A stretch of 64,000 bases of DNA from Callaeas wilsoni. Taxonomy: Eukaryota > Chordata > Aves > Passeriformes > Callaeidae. This document shows, in pieces, positions 27,961 to 39,025 of the stretch. The position numbers and the translations under genes are program-made. Location: assembly GCA_013398955.1 (NCBI GenBank), contig VWPU01013676.1, positions 246,725-310,724 on the forward strand, read 5' to 3'. The notes beneath the pieces are model-generated. The model was not told the DNA's origin and did not search any database. It was given only the letters and a program-made list of their open reading frames with translations. The first letter of the stretch is position 1. Each line of letters starts with the position of its first letter.

Positions 27961-30900
27961 CATCCAAAAAATCCTATCAAATCCACAAGAAAACATGGTA
28001 ATCATAGGAAATACAGAAGCTTCATGATTACATATACTTCATTATACTTTCTATAGTTGCAAACAGTAGCTTCAGCATAACTCATTAGGTATTCAAATGC
28101 TCTCTCAGTAATGAAGGTTGCTAAAGCACTCATAATTAAAACAGTCCTTTGAAGGCTATGAACTATCCAGTCCTTTTCAAAAATGAGTTTACTTGCTCTC
28201 CAGGAGTCCTATCACAGACCTGTCTTATTTTTCTAATGATAATCTGTTCTATGTCCTTCAAATGTTCAGATTGACACTTATTTGGAATTTTTTTATGTGC
28301 AATGATTACACTTCCAGGCTGAACCTCTGTCAAATCCACATGCAGAGCATGACAAATTATTCACACTACACTGTGCTCTTGAACTCAGTTATCAGGACTC
28401 CAGATACAGGCTTTTGACCCCAAACTGCATTAAACAGCTAAGATCCAGACAGTTTGAAATATACAATGAAATAATGACTGAAGTAACAAAAACTACATCT
28501 GCTTCGGAAGTCCAGTATCCAACAGTGTAATTACAGACTGCTGGTATTTTCAAGAGGACTTGTGGGGCACAATTCTCAACACTACATAAAAAAACACTAA
28601 AAGAAATTCAAGAAACATTAAGCTTCCACATTCTAGGTTAAACTAGCATATACTTTCATTGGAAAATATTTGAAGACTGCAACATTTGAAACACCTCTTG
28701 AAAAGCAGTAAGGATCGTTTTGCCATCCTGCATTTACAGAAAATTTTGGAAACAAGTAGAAGTGGACTACCAAAATAAAAACACACTAACACATTACGTT
28801 TGGGTTCTTTTCATATTAGCTCTAATAAAATAAAGTCTACCAAAAAGAGGCATTTTTGATTGCTGAAGAGAAATGGAGACAAAGGGCACGTGGTTCTATC
28901 CATGACGATAAAGCAACAAGAAACAAGACAGCCAGAAGTCAGCTGATGCTGAACACTCAAGAAGGTACTTTTTGGAAATCTCACAGAGAAGTCTCCAATC
29001 AGACTTCACTCAGACTACGCAAGAAGAAAATTGTTACTTGTTTGGTGTTTAAAAGATGTACAGAAAGCAGGACAAGTGCAGGTTCCCAACAGTTGAGTGT
29101 ACACAACCTAAGTTGCTTTTTTTAGAGAGCTGCTTCTACTTTGTGTTCAACAGACTCCTCTACCAGTATCTCTTCAAACAGAAAAACCTGAAACAAAACA
29201 AGGACAAGAACAGCAGTGCACCTTGCGAATTAAACTATCAACTATACAAAAGCAACCAACAAAACTACCAAGCAATTGAAGAAAGTAAGGCAGGCGCATG
29301 TCAGTAATGGATACCGACGAGGGGAATCCAGTTACAAAGATTTTAATTATTAACATGGAATTTAATTAGCGTCCTAGAAGTAACTCTCCCACTACTATGA
29401 AGAATGCCAGCAAGCCTTCAGCAACCACACCTGGTCAAGGTTGGCATCTCACTAAAATTACTAAGCTCTCTTTTCATTCCCATGAAGGGTTTCAGTGTTG
29501 ACTCAGAGGGAAGAATGCCATCTAGTGAATTACTCAGACAACACTGGCACATCCCACCTATATTTACCTGGCCTCAATATGCAGAGGAAGGTTTTCTTCA
29601 CCTTCTTACTGATGTAAAGATTATCAGGAGAGAAAGAAAGAGAAAACAGGGAAAAAGTACCTTTTTAAAAATAGGTCATTTATAGCTGTAGCTACTGGCA
29701 ACTGGTGGGTCTGGCCAAATTAAAAATAAATTCTACACTTTAACAAAACCAGTAATGTTATCAACTTCTTTACAGCTGACAATCATTCCCTGTGGGAGGA
29801 AAGAGCCCCTTAGAGGTGAGCCTGCCAGCTGCTCAGCTCTATACATGGGTATGCTCATCCTGCCAAATACAAGAGGCCAAGGAGAGCTCCCAGCATTTCC
29901 CACGCTCACGGACAACCTCAGCTGCCACCCCAGCACTCCTCCAGACTGTTTTGGCCAGCTCACACAGGAAGGTATCATTCCACCAGCGGCACTTGACCAA
30001 GTGGCACAGGCACGGCCCCATCAGCAATATCCGAAGCTCTGTGGAAATGGCTTGTGCAGCTCTGCCGGACACCCTCCGACCACCCACACCAGCAAAATCC
30101 TAGCAGAGGAGCCGCCACAGCATTCACACAGCACAACTCAGCATCACCCAATATAGACCCTGTTCCACTTAAATCAATGGATGCTCGAGACGGATGCGAG
30201 TCCTAAACCATTTATTTTAAAAGCTACTTGAACCTTCAGTTTAAAGGCTCAAATAATTCTCATCAACATTTTTGCCTCTTATTCACACAACAGAAAAAGG
30301 TATCAATACAAAAGTACAGCACTTTGCATCTGACTATATTAAAATAATACTCTTCAGCTGAATACAGTTTAATTAAGGCTTACTCTGGTGCACTCCTATA
30401 TTAATTAATAGTTTACTTGGAAATTCCCACCATATGGTACTGTAGCAGATGTTAATCATGTAAGGCCAAACACTTCGAAATTACTGTTCTAGCCACTTCA
30501 TCTGAGGTAGCAAGTGCCCTAAATTTCTACTTAAAGGATAAGCTGGAAATACCAAACATCCTACAAGATCCACAGCTATTTTCTTCAAGATAATATTACT
30601 TGGCAGATAAGTAGCACAAAATGGGGTAGATTTTTAAGCCTCTAGTACTATAAAATTATTTGCTATAGACAGTACTAGACTCCCTTTGCTTGAGAAAAAT
30701 GCCTGTATTGAAAACCTCAAGGAAAAATGAATTTTTTCTCCCAGATATCTGCTAAACCCCATACACAGGGAGGGCAAAAATGTGTATACAAGTGGATGTG
30801 CACTAAGCATGCCTGATCTTGGCTGCCCCAGACCCATGGATCTGTGTCTTCCAGCCCTTCATCCTTCAACTGCAGGAAAGGAACATCACGAGGAGCAGCA

Positions 30901-32229
30901 GATGCTTGCTCTTGGACAGTCAACTATTTTAAATTGAAGAGGAACTTCTCTGCTAGGCCTGTCTCGCAATAAGAAATTGACAGTGCTCTGAGCAGGTTCA
31001 TGTGGTAGCAGATTTCTTATAATATGAGCCTAATATTGGGCTCCCAAAATTTCTCTTCTGAAACAATACAACTCATCTCCATCTCCTTACTTCATCTTTT
31101 TAGAGAAAACAAATGCATTTGAAAAGCTCAAAGAGATCAATGAAGGAAATATGGCCTTTCAGCATTTCCTAACATGGTGTTTCCACACAGGATTTTTTAA
31201 CAAGGTATTTAGGGAACTCTTATTCTTCAGCATTTGTCTTGGTAACTATTCCACTTCTGAACTGAAGGTTTAAAGTATTCATTAAGTAAATAATTTAAGC
31301 AGCAAGTCTGAAAGCAGCACAGTTTTGCTTCATTTGGATCTAAAATTCTGAAGCTTTTATCCTGATCAAGGTAAGTGCTTGCTGCAGGTGATCCTCAGTG
31401 CAGTTACGATTTAACAGGGATACTGTAACTTCTCGGAAAAAAACAGCAGTTACACAGAAGGGAAGCCTTGAAGAATGAGCTCTTTCTCCTTGTTGCACAC
31501 CTTTAAATACAAGCCTATACAAGGAGAAATTTCTCAGGAAACAGCTTCTCCTTATTCCTCTGGAAAATGGTAACAAGTATTACTACTTGACTCTGGGAAA
31601 TACAGTACAATCAAAAGCTACAGCAACTTAACTGAGATTAAATGGTTATCTACACTTCTGTGGATCAGACAGAAAGGCTAGACCATTTGCCAGTTCAGGG
31701 TTTAGAAGATAAAACTGACTGGGTTATTATTGTTGGAGTGCTTAAAGACAACTACTTGCAAAGATTCTAAAAATACATCTGTATATATATTTCAATCCTC
31801 TCATCTGAAAAGTGATCTGGTTTATATTGCTGCCTTGCAAAATTCTTGACACCCATTAACCAGAAAAGGGATTTGTAAATTGCTGGGTTTAATACTGCAT
31901 TGTACAAATAAATTTGAATAAGATCAAAATACAGAGCTTTACCGAACTGTTGCAAAAAAACCACTTGAGAAAACATATTGTGAGGCCATATTTAAACTAA
32001 CAGATGTTTCAGAAACAGAACAATATGTTCAAACAAAATAAAGGTGTAAATGGGCAGTGCTAAAAGAGCTTCACAACTAAGCACGTCAATTTCAGTAGCA
32101 GCTGAGATGACCTCATCTAGGAAAGCTCCCTCCTAAAAAGATCATAAATTTAGAAATGAATTCTGATGGTAAGCTTAAAATTTGGCTGCATGAATAATTC
32201 GCAGAGTGGCTGCTTATGTAACATCGCCT

Positions 32230-32242
32230 TTGCTATGGCAAC
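32230..32242 (-). promoter_or_regulatory. RFX X-box-like motif in intron 1
   Basis: The minus strand reads GTTGCCATAGCAA, matching the inverted-repeat RFX X-box (GTTGCCATGGCAAC) except at the last positions. A SOX-type ACAATGG motif occurs about 65 bp away. Motif level only. Confidence 0.35.
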
Positions 32243-34350
32243 ACCCGGCTGTTAGGCTTTGACACATCCCAGTTACAATTGCAGTTTCATTTTCTGCTGA
32301 TAAACAATGGCAGAAGAGGTTTTCTAATCACAAACAAAGATGCTCTAAAACACATCACTGTGATTGATGTGGTGGCCATTGATACTGCTAAAACTCCTCA
32401 TGTCAGAAGGGCAAGCAAAAAGTGAGAGATCCACAGGAAAAATAAACAAACTAGAGAGAGAGATCTTCCAGCACTGCTTTCAATACAGTTTTAAAGCTGG
32501 AGTCCTTAAAACTAAAGTTTGGAATAGTGCAGTTTAACTCTTGACTACCTGTCTTTGTATAAACTCCCCTCTCCAAAAAGTCCCCCACTTTGTCTGACTA
32601 AAATTCTTGTTGCTTTCTTACAGAGTAACTATAAATTAAAGAAGTTGTGTGTTCATCAAAATTAAGCTCCAGCTATGGCACTATTTCATATTTTTCTACA
32701 GCTTTTTTTGCTAGGCATTACAGTAAAAGTCATAAATCCATTTAACAGCATCACTTCAAAGCTAATGGAGTATTACATGTACCCTTAGATACTGTAAAAT
32801 TTCAGTTTGCTTTACGTTGGAGAGAGAAAATAGTGGTTTAATACTGACAAATTGTAAAACGCCTGATCTATTCCACATATGGCACTTAGCAATGACTATT
32901 AAGTTGATGACTATTCTGACACTCATCAGTCACCTACACACACATGACAAGGAATCAAAGTTTCAGAACTCAAGTGTTTTTTATACTCTCATCCAGCTTT
33001 TGTTTCCCTGAGACAACTCAGCCTTTCCCATATTATTTCTAATAGTCACAATTTTTAAGGGCCCTGCCAAAATCAATGTGAAGGGAAGTAGCATAAGAAA
33101 GAACCTTGAACTTAATAGACCACTTGAAGAAAAACTAAAAAAGATGGACAAAATTGAAAGCCCTAAATAAAGCACATACACTTGTGGAAGCACACCTCCT
33201 CTTTACCATTAAGTAGGTGCTCACATGCCTTTGTAGCACTGTAGTCCATCCTACATTCCAGAAAAAGCTCACCCCTAAACTCAGTCCCTGTCAGTCTTTA
33301 GAGAAAGCCATGGCCAAAAATGAGGTAGGTATGATAGTGACCCTGAACACAGGATTCACCTTTACTTTTTTTAAGGCCTAAACCCATTTTCTAGATCCCA
33401 GTGCTGCGAGAGAATTTGTGACTCCACTGATGAGCTTCCCTGTTGCTAACTAATGGTTCAGGAACTGCAGCAGAACCTGGGTGCTGCCACAGCAGTCCTA
33501 GGGCTCTGCACATGCACAAACAGCAGTAGGAGGATCCCCATGGCAGTATTTTTTAAAATCATCATTAAGTATTGGAGTATTTAGTGTCAGAGCATTCCCA
33601 CAAACTCTTGCATTTTCTTGATGAATAACACAATTCCTGCTACACCAAGTGGAGCACAGTTGTTGGCAGCCTATGATGACTCTGCAACACACATGCCACT
33701 GAAAATGGACATGAACTTCAGCCCACAAAGAGCAGACAAAAACAGTTCTCAAACGCATGCAATATTCAGTCATCCAGATGGGGAACTTTTGCACTCTGCT
33801 TTCACTTTGCTAGCACGTTCATATTTCTGCTTCTCTCCCCTCAGTCCTTTTAAATATCTGCATCCTTCTAAACACTGGTAGAGTAGACTTTATAAAGATA
33901 AAAAGTCCCCACTCCTTAGCATAAGAAGTCTTTAAAGGCAACCCCATGCCTCAGATGTCAGTTTCTTGAGTACAACTACCATTACAACAGTTTAAGCTGT
34001 ATGAGCTTCATATAATCTCTATGAGCTGTCATTCAGCAAGCAAAAAATAAACATTTAAGCTTTGTTAGATAAAGTAGTATCGATTTTTTTTTTCAGGTAG
34101 ATTGCCTTTTGGAACAGATTCTGCCATTGAGAGATTGGTACTGAATTAAAATTAGAAAATTGTTAAAAGCAGTAAGCCCTTATCAAAATACACTAATCAT
34201 CAATAACCTCAGACCAAAGAAGTTAAATTAGAAGACTCAGTTAAAAACATCCTAATGTTTGGTATGTAACTGAGTGTCTTTGAGTGTTCTCAGAGACTCA
34301 GAAATCTAAAACACATCTGGCATGTTCCCCTCCTGAGTGCATGAAAGCCA

Positions 34351-34382
34351 TGACGTTCGATGACGCTTGCCTATGTGACGTG
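34351..34382 (+). promoter_or_regulatory. Cluster of three CRE half sites
   Basis: TGACG occurs at 34351, 34361 and 34376 (contexts TGACGTTC, TGACGCTT, TGACGTGT) within 32 bp in an otherwise CpG-poor intron, about 3.5 kb downstream of exon 1. This is the CREB/ATF half-site sequence. It is a candidate enhancer only. Confidence 0.35.
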
Positions 34383-37300
34383 TCAATGTCTTGAGACACA
34401 GCAGTGGAATCCACACATGTCCTCCAGAGGGGAGGCAGAGGAGGTGACTGACACACTTTCAGCTCACTGATCCATATAGGACCTTTAAAATTAGTACTAA
34501 ATACATGAAAAGCACAATAATACATGGCTTGAATCAATTAATATATTCATTTTATCCTGCCTGTACAATATGCTGTCCTGTGGGAGAGATGAGCTAATCC
34601 ATCTACTTTTTTTTCCAGCGCTGTGACAGTTAATCTTCTGTCTGTGGGTTCACTTTAAACCATAGAGAACTCATAGGCTGACACAGGCTCCCCTCACTTT
34701 GTCACTTTCATTTGCAAAGTTTCAACTGGTACTTTGGTCCACAACTTCTTATTGCACACATTTTCACAGTTAAAATTTAGATAGTTACTTATTTGTATAA
34801 CCCATTCCAGGTACAACTCTGTAGCTCAGCAGCATTGGTGCTAGGCCATTACAGGGATCCACAGACAATGTGTACGTCAAGAAATTAAAAACTGACAAGA
34901 TACTGGAGAAACTGCATTTGTTCCATGAATACCCAGTCTTGAGCCTGTTCCCCATACAGACATCCAGCCCAGAGCCTGGCACTTTTATCTAACCCCTCTG
35001 AGTCGAAATAGTTTCCCCATGTTCATTTCTCACATCTCATAATTTCAGGCCCAATGCTTTATCACTACTCTGAGCAAAATGCCACTGAGGTAATGGTTCT
35101 TTTGCCTAAATAAAGAATTCCAGATGAGGCCTTTTACTGCAAATGTTCAGGTCATACCAACAAGACCATCACAAAAACACTGAGAGCAATAAAATCTAAA
35201 GTGTTTCATTTCCCCTTACTTTCAGATAACTGTAAACAATGTTGAACAGTAGGATTTTCCTTTTTCAGGAAAGATTTTGCTTTGAACAACGAAATCTATT
35301 TGGAAGAAGGCTCTTTCCGGAGCTGCTCTGAGCAGGCATATGACATAGCAGGGCACTTACTTCAAGGAAGAGGTTAACACCAAGTTCAACATTTATAATT
35401 CTGTAAAACAACCCCCAGTAAGTCAGCAAAATATTCTCACATCTTGAAGTTTGATGTAATTTATGCAAACCAGACTTTGGTAATACAAAGACCACTACTG
35501 CACTCCTCCCAAACTTCTCATGACAGACACATTCACATTTTACTCATCAAACTGTCCTGGGTACCTCTTAAAACACAAATGAGCTACTTTGGGGACTTTC
35601 AGAAATGGAATTTGCTGGACACAATGCACTTAAAGCATTAGAAGAACATTTTTTCATAAGGATTTCAATAACAATGTTTGCAACATTACACATTATAAGT
35701 AAGGAAAACAAAGTTGATGCAGCAAAGAACGCTTGCCCTTATCCACTACCATCATTCCTCCAAACTCAGCAAGGTGTGACCCATCAGGCAGGAGCAAACC
35801 TGCCCACAGCTACTGGTCATACTCGTTTCCAGGCTCAACTTCTGAAACCAGAGTGGCTGCCTAGGAGGTTTTCCTCCAAGAGTGCTAGTCACAGGCAGGT
35901 GCTTTATCTCCTTGCACCCCCCAAGTGAAGGTTCATGTGCTACACAGAATACAAAATGAAGAAATGGAAGCATGAAGCAACATACGTGCGTTCACCCTGT
36001 AAAAATGAAAGTCCTCCAGAGAAACAATCAAACATTCATGCCAAAAAAAAAACAGGTTAAACACTAAAAAGCAAGCTTTGTATTCCAGAAAGTGGGCACG
36101 ACTGCAATAACTGCTTTTTTTTTTTCTTGAAGTTTACATGATTATCTCTAAAAGATTTACAGCTCTGAGTGCTAGTCACAGGTTTCTAACTATAAACCCT
36201 TATCCAGCAGCACAATTTCTAATGGTACCATTTAGCCTGTTCTTTTCAAATTACTGATTTTATAATAATGTAACACAAAAGCAGAGTATGCAATGCACTT
36301 CACCTGTCACTTATGAAAAGTATTTTATGTCTTACATTTTCTAAGGGTTTTAAAAATGCATTATCTGCAAATTCATTATTTTTATGCATTCCCCAAATTA
36401 TGGGGAAAGTATCTCAGACACTGATTAGAAAAAAGTCCTACACAATCTTTTTATTTTAGAGGTAAAAACGTTGGAAGCTAAACAGCTGTAAAAAACATTC
36501 TGAAGTTGCAAATGGTTTGCTTTAAATACTGATCATCTGTAGCTCCTTCAAGTTTTTTATTAATATTTACTAATTTCTCAGGACATGAAGTATTACATCA
36601 TTCTTTTTGATTATTATTCTGTGGAGTGAGAATGCTTCCGAAACTGCAAAACTATGTATGTTACTAAATACAATTATAACTCGCCAGTTAAAAATGCCAG
36701 GATTGAATAACTGAAAACATATGCTATATGCCTGAAATTTTAAGGATGATGAAACTGTCACATTGGTAGCACACAGCACATTATAAAGAACTCCCACAAT
36801 GTAGCAGTTGTTCAAAACTTGTACCCATCTGGTCATTCTATCTTTATAAAAAGATATATAACACTAGATGGTGATTTATTCAAAACACAGCTGCAGCCTA
36901 ACTTAAAGGTAATAGGAAAACTCCCCCAGACACACACACAAAAACCACAACAAAATACCTTTTCACATTACACCACTAAAGTCATGTCAGAATGGCATGC
37001 ACATAGAATAAAAGAAAACCGTTTCCAAAAGGTCCAAATTTTATTCTCATCAGAGTTTATTTGAGGGGAGGACAGGTGAGGGAGCGGGAGAAGCGGAGCA
37101 GCGGAACAACCACTCTCAGCCCAGAGCCCAGACTGTTCGTGCTCCCTTCAATCACGGATCTTGAAGCGTAGCCCCCGAGGAAGGGGACGGCGACCGCCTG
37201 ACTAGTGGAGCCCCTGGCCCGGCCACAGGAGGCCCTCGCCCGGCACGGCGGCTTCCCGGCAGCGGGGGGAGCCCCGGCACCCCCGAGGGCGCGCACCGAC

Positions 37301-37779
37301 CCCTCGGCCCCGCCGCCGGCGGAGCCCCCCGGCCCCCTCCGAGCGGGGGAGGTCGCAGCCGTGTCCCCCCGTCCCCCAGCACGGCGAGCGCCGCGCGTTC
37401 GGCTGAACTTTTATTCGCGAGTCGTTTCGCGCCGCTCCCGCCGGGAGCAGCCGGACACGCTCCCCGCGTCCCTCCGCTGCTGCGGGGCGGCTCCATCGCC
37501 ACGCCGCGGTCGCCGCTCGGAGCACCCCGGGCTCCCGCGGGCACAACCTCGCCTCCGTCCCCGGCCCCCTCCCCGGCTCTATGGGCAGCCGGGGATCGCC
37601 AGCCGCCGCCCCCGCTCCGAGCCCGGGGCAGGGGGGCAGCGCAGCCCCCGACCCCAGCGACGCGGCCCCGACGGCCTCCCACCTCCGTTCCCAGCCCCAG
37701 CCAAAGCGTGGGGGCAGCCGGCGCTACCGGGAGGCGGGATCCCGGCGCGGGGGAAGCCGCGGAGCTCCCCGCACCTGCG

Positions 37780-37803
37780 GGGCGGGGGTGGGGGGTGATG
37801 GGA
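37780..37803 (+). other. G-quadruplex motif next to exon 1 donor
   Basis: The + strand has G runs of 4, 5, 6 and 3 separated by C, T and TGAT spacers, meeting the G3+N1-7 rule. It lies 35-58 bp inside intron 1 on the template strand of CNKSR2, so the transcript itself is C-rich here. Confidence 0.5.
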
Positions 37804-37837
37804 GAGGGCACCGCGCAGCCCCGGCACCGCTTCTCAC

Positions 37838-37901
37838 CTTTCATCCAGTCGACGACCTGGCTCGGCGACCACTTACTGACGGGCTCCATGATGAGGGCCA
37901 T
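37838..37901 (-). CDS. CNKSR2: CNKSR2 coding exon 1 (start codon and beginning of SAM domain)
   Basis: This exon encodes the first 21 residues plus one base of codon 22 of connector enhancer of kinase suppressor of Ras 2, a postsynaptic scaffold linking Ras/Raf and Rac signalling. The frame begins MALIMEPVSKW, continues SPSQVVDW and ends at Met-Lys, then a single G before the donor GTGAGA (minus strand, 37837-37832). The MALIM start and SPSQ-VVDWMK wording fit CNKSR2, not its paralogue CNKSR3, whose protein as I recall it starts directly at MEPV-TKW. The split Gly codon is completed by GT at the start of exon 2, so the intron is phase 1. The exon lies in a CpG island, as expected for a first exon. 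A second in-frame ATG (Met5) has a better Kozak context than Met1. Family domains beyond SAM (CRIC, PDZ, PH) are encoded outside the window. Confidence 0.95.
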
Positions 37902-38090
37902 GGGCGGCTCGGGGGCGCGGGGCTCGGGCGGCCGCCGCTCTCCGGGCGAGGGGCGAGGCTGTGCAGGGCGGAGGGACCGCGCTGCCCGGAATCCCGGCGG
38001 CGGGAGGAGAGAGCCGCTATAACCGCGCTTGCCTCCGCTCCTGCTCAGCTCCGCTCGCTCGTTCGCCGCCTCTGTGCCTCTCTGGGGATT

Positions 38091-38099
38091 TCAGTTCAT
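38091..38099 (-). other. Minimal upstream ORF (Met-Asn-stop)
   Basis: On the minus strand the sequence reads ATG AAC TGA, 189 nt before the CNKSR2 start codon. The context (GGCAACATGA) has A at -3, favourable for initiation. If transcription begins farther upstream, this uORF would be in the leader and could limit or tune initiation at the main start. It is only meaningful if the transcription start lies beyond 38099. Confidence 0.45.
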
Positions 38100-38120
38100 G
38101 TTGCCGGCTCGGCGGGGTGG

Positions 38121-38147
38121 GGGAGGAGGAGGAGGAGGAGGAAGGGG
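38121..38147. repeat. (GGA)n purine tract in the CNKSR2 leader/promoter
   Basis: Six to seven consecutive GGA triplets lead into a G-rich run. The mirror purine/pyrimidine asymmetry can form triplex DNA and is common in GC-rich promoters. It reads as (TCC)n in the CNKSR2 sense strand and is likely length-variable. Confidence 0.8.
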
Positions 38148-38431
38148 GAGAAGGGGGCGGCACGCTCCGACGCCTCCCGCCCCCGCGAACCCGCGGGCAG
38201 CGGCGGTGGCTCCCGGCCCCGCCGAGAGGTCGGTCCTGGGCGGCGGCGAGCGGGGCACTGGCTCGACTCTGCCCGCTGTGGTGCCCGCTGTGGTGAGAAC
38301 AGGATCCCGCGGCTCTCCGCGGCCGCGGCTGCCGCGCCGGTGTCTTTTTCTCCTGGCGGAAATGACGAGGCGGCTCCTGCCACCCGAAAATATCTCCAAG
38401 TGAAATGGGAAGCGACACCCGACGGCCGCCC

Positions 38432-38458
38432 GGGGCGGGGGTTGGGGGGGGAGCCGGG
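38432..38458 (+). other. G-quadruplex motif upstream of CNKSR2
   Basis: The + strand has four G runs (4, 5, 8 and 3) with spacers C, TT and AGCC. It lies about 530 bp upstream of the start codon on the CNKSR2 template strand and includes a GC box. Motif level only. Confidence 0.5.
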
Positions 38459-38636
38459 ATGACTCGCAAGGTGCCGCCGCCGGCGGGAGGGGGTCTGGGG
38501 CGGCGGCAGCGCCGAGCACCTGCTCCCGGCGGGCCGGGCAGCGGGGGAGCCTGCGGGGGAGCGCAGCCAGCGGCACCGAGCTGGCGCTTGGGGAGTGGGT
38601 TTGTTGGATTTTATTTTCCCTGAATTAAGCATCGCT

Positions 38637-38651
38637 GCGTGGGCGGGAAAA
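38637..38651. promoter_or_regulatory. Overlapping EGR1-like and E2F-like sites
   Basis: The + strand reads GCGTGGGCG (EGR1 consensus, 38637-38645) running directly into GGGCGGGAAAA (38641-38651), the reverse of the E2F motif TTTCCCGCC. It sits about 740 bp upstream of the CNKSR2 start codon, beside a T-rich tract. Motif matches only; occupancy is unknown. Confidence 0.35.
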
Positions 38652-38655
38652 GTAA

Positions 38656-38669
38656 TTTTTTTTTTTTCT

Positions 38670-38701
<32 letters not shown>
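38656..38701. repeat. Poly-T tract (12 T + interruption + 29 T)
   Basis: A run of 12 T is followed by CTCTC-type interruption and an unbroken run of 29 T (38673-38701). It divides the CpG island. On the minus strand it is a long A run, so it could be the degraded tail of an old retroposed insert or simply a nucleosome-excluding poly(dA:dT) element. No recognisable retroposed body flanks it. Confidence 0.85.
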
Positions 38702-39025
38702 GAGAGAGTGAAGCCCGGCTGTAAAACGGCAATGATGGACGGTGTCGCCGGGCGCCCCGAGGGAGCAGTGCCAGCAGCACCGGGGGGGTGGCAGCATTTG
38801 CCCTGGGTCTACGGGCGCCCTGGGGAGGGGAGGGAGAGGAACGGAGAGCGGAGAGGAGCTGCATCTTCTTGTTTGCCCGCCTCACGCCGAGGGTGCGGTA
38901 ATGGGGCAAACTGGAGCGAAGTCACCCAGCAGAACGGGGGTGGGACTGTGGCGACCACGGCGTGGAGAGAGAACCGCAGGTGCTCGTCTGCCCTCCCTGT
39001 CCTGAGGGTTGCACCACGAACGTAT

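Larger units (their letters stand above)
27961..37139. other. Intron 1 segment proximal to exon 1, no gene recognised
   Basis: AT-rich intron. A GC-richer patch at 29760-30150 is open in four frames at once and looks non-coding. Candidate regulatory motifs at 32230 (X-box-like) and 34351 (CRE half sites) are listed separately. No retroelement was recognised. Confidence 0.65.
37902..38300 (-). other. CNKSR2: Probable CNKSR2 5' UTR and core promoter
   Basis: This GC-rich, TATA-less stretch lies immediately upstream of the start codon. The transcription start cannot be placed from sequence alone, so the right edge is arbitrary. The first 189 nt upstream of the start contain no ATG; the next ATG opens a two-codon uORF at 38091-38099. 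A (GGA)n tract, which is (TCC)n in the sense strand, lies at 38121-38147. Confidence 0.6.
37140..39025. promoter_or_regulatory. CNKSR2: CpG island at the CNKSR2 promoter
   Basis: CpG density and G+C rise sharply at about 37140 and stay high to about 38640. They continue more moderately to about 39025 on the far side of a T-rich tract. The island covers the start of intron 1, exon 1, the 5' UTR and upstream promoter. It contains many GC boxes (GGGGCGGGG type, for example at 37781 and 38433) and no clear TATA box, as for a broad, constitutively unmethylated promoter. Boundaries were judged by eye. Confidence 0.85.

Noticed and set aside
29733..30156. Four overlapping open frames of 81-133 codons on both strands
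   Set aside because: Simultaneous openness in both strands reflects composition; no recognisable protein.
37152..37901. A 249-codon minus-strand open frame starting at the CNKSR2 ATG
   Set aside because: Only the first 64 bases are coding; beyond the GTGAGA donor the frame runs into GC-rich intron, where stops are rare by composition.
37581..38462. A 293-codon + strand open frame, and several others of 100-230 codons in the CpG island
   Set aside because: Pro/Arg/Gly/Ala-rich translations, antisense to exon 1 and open in several frames at once; explained by high G+C.
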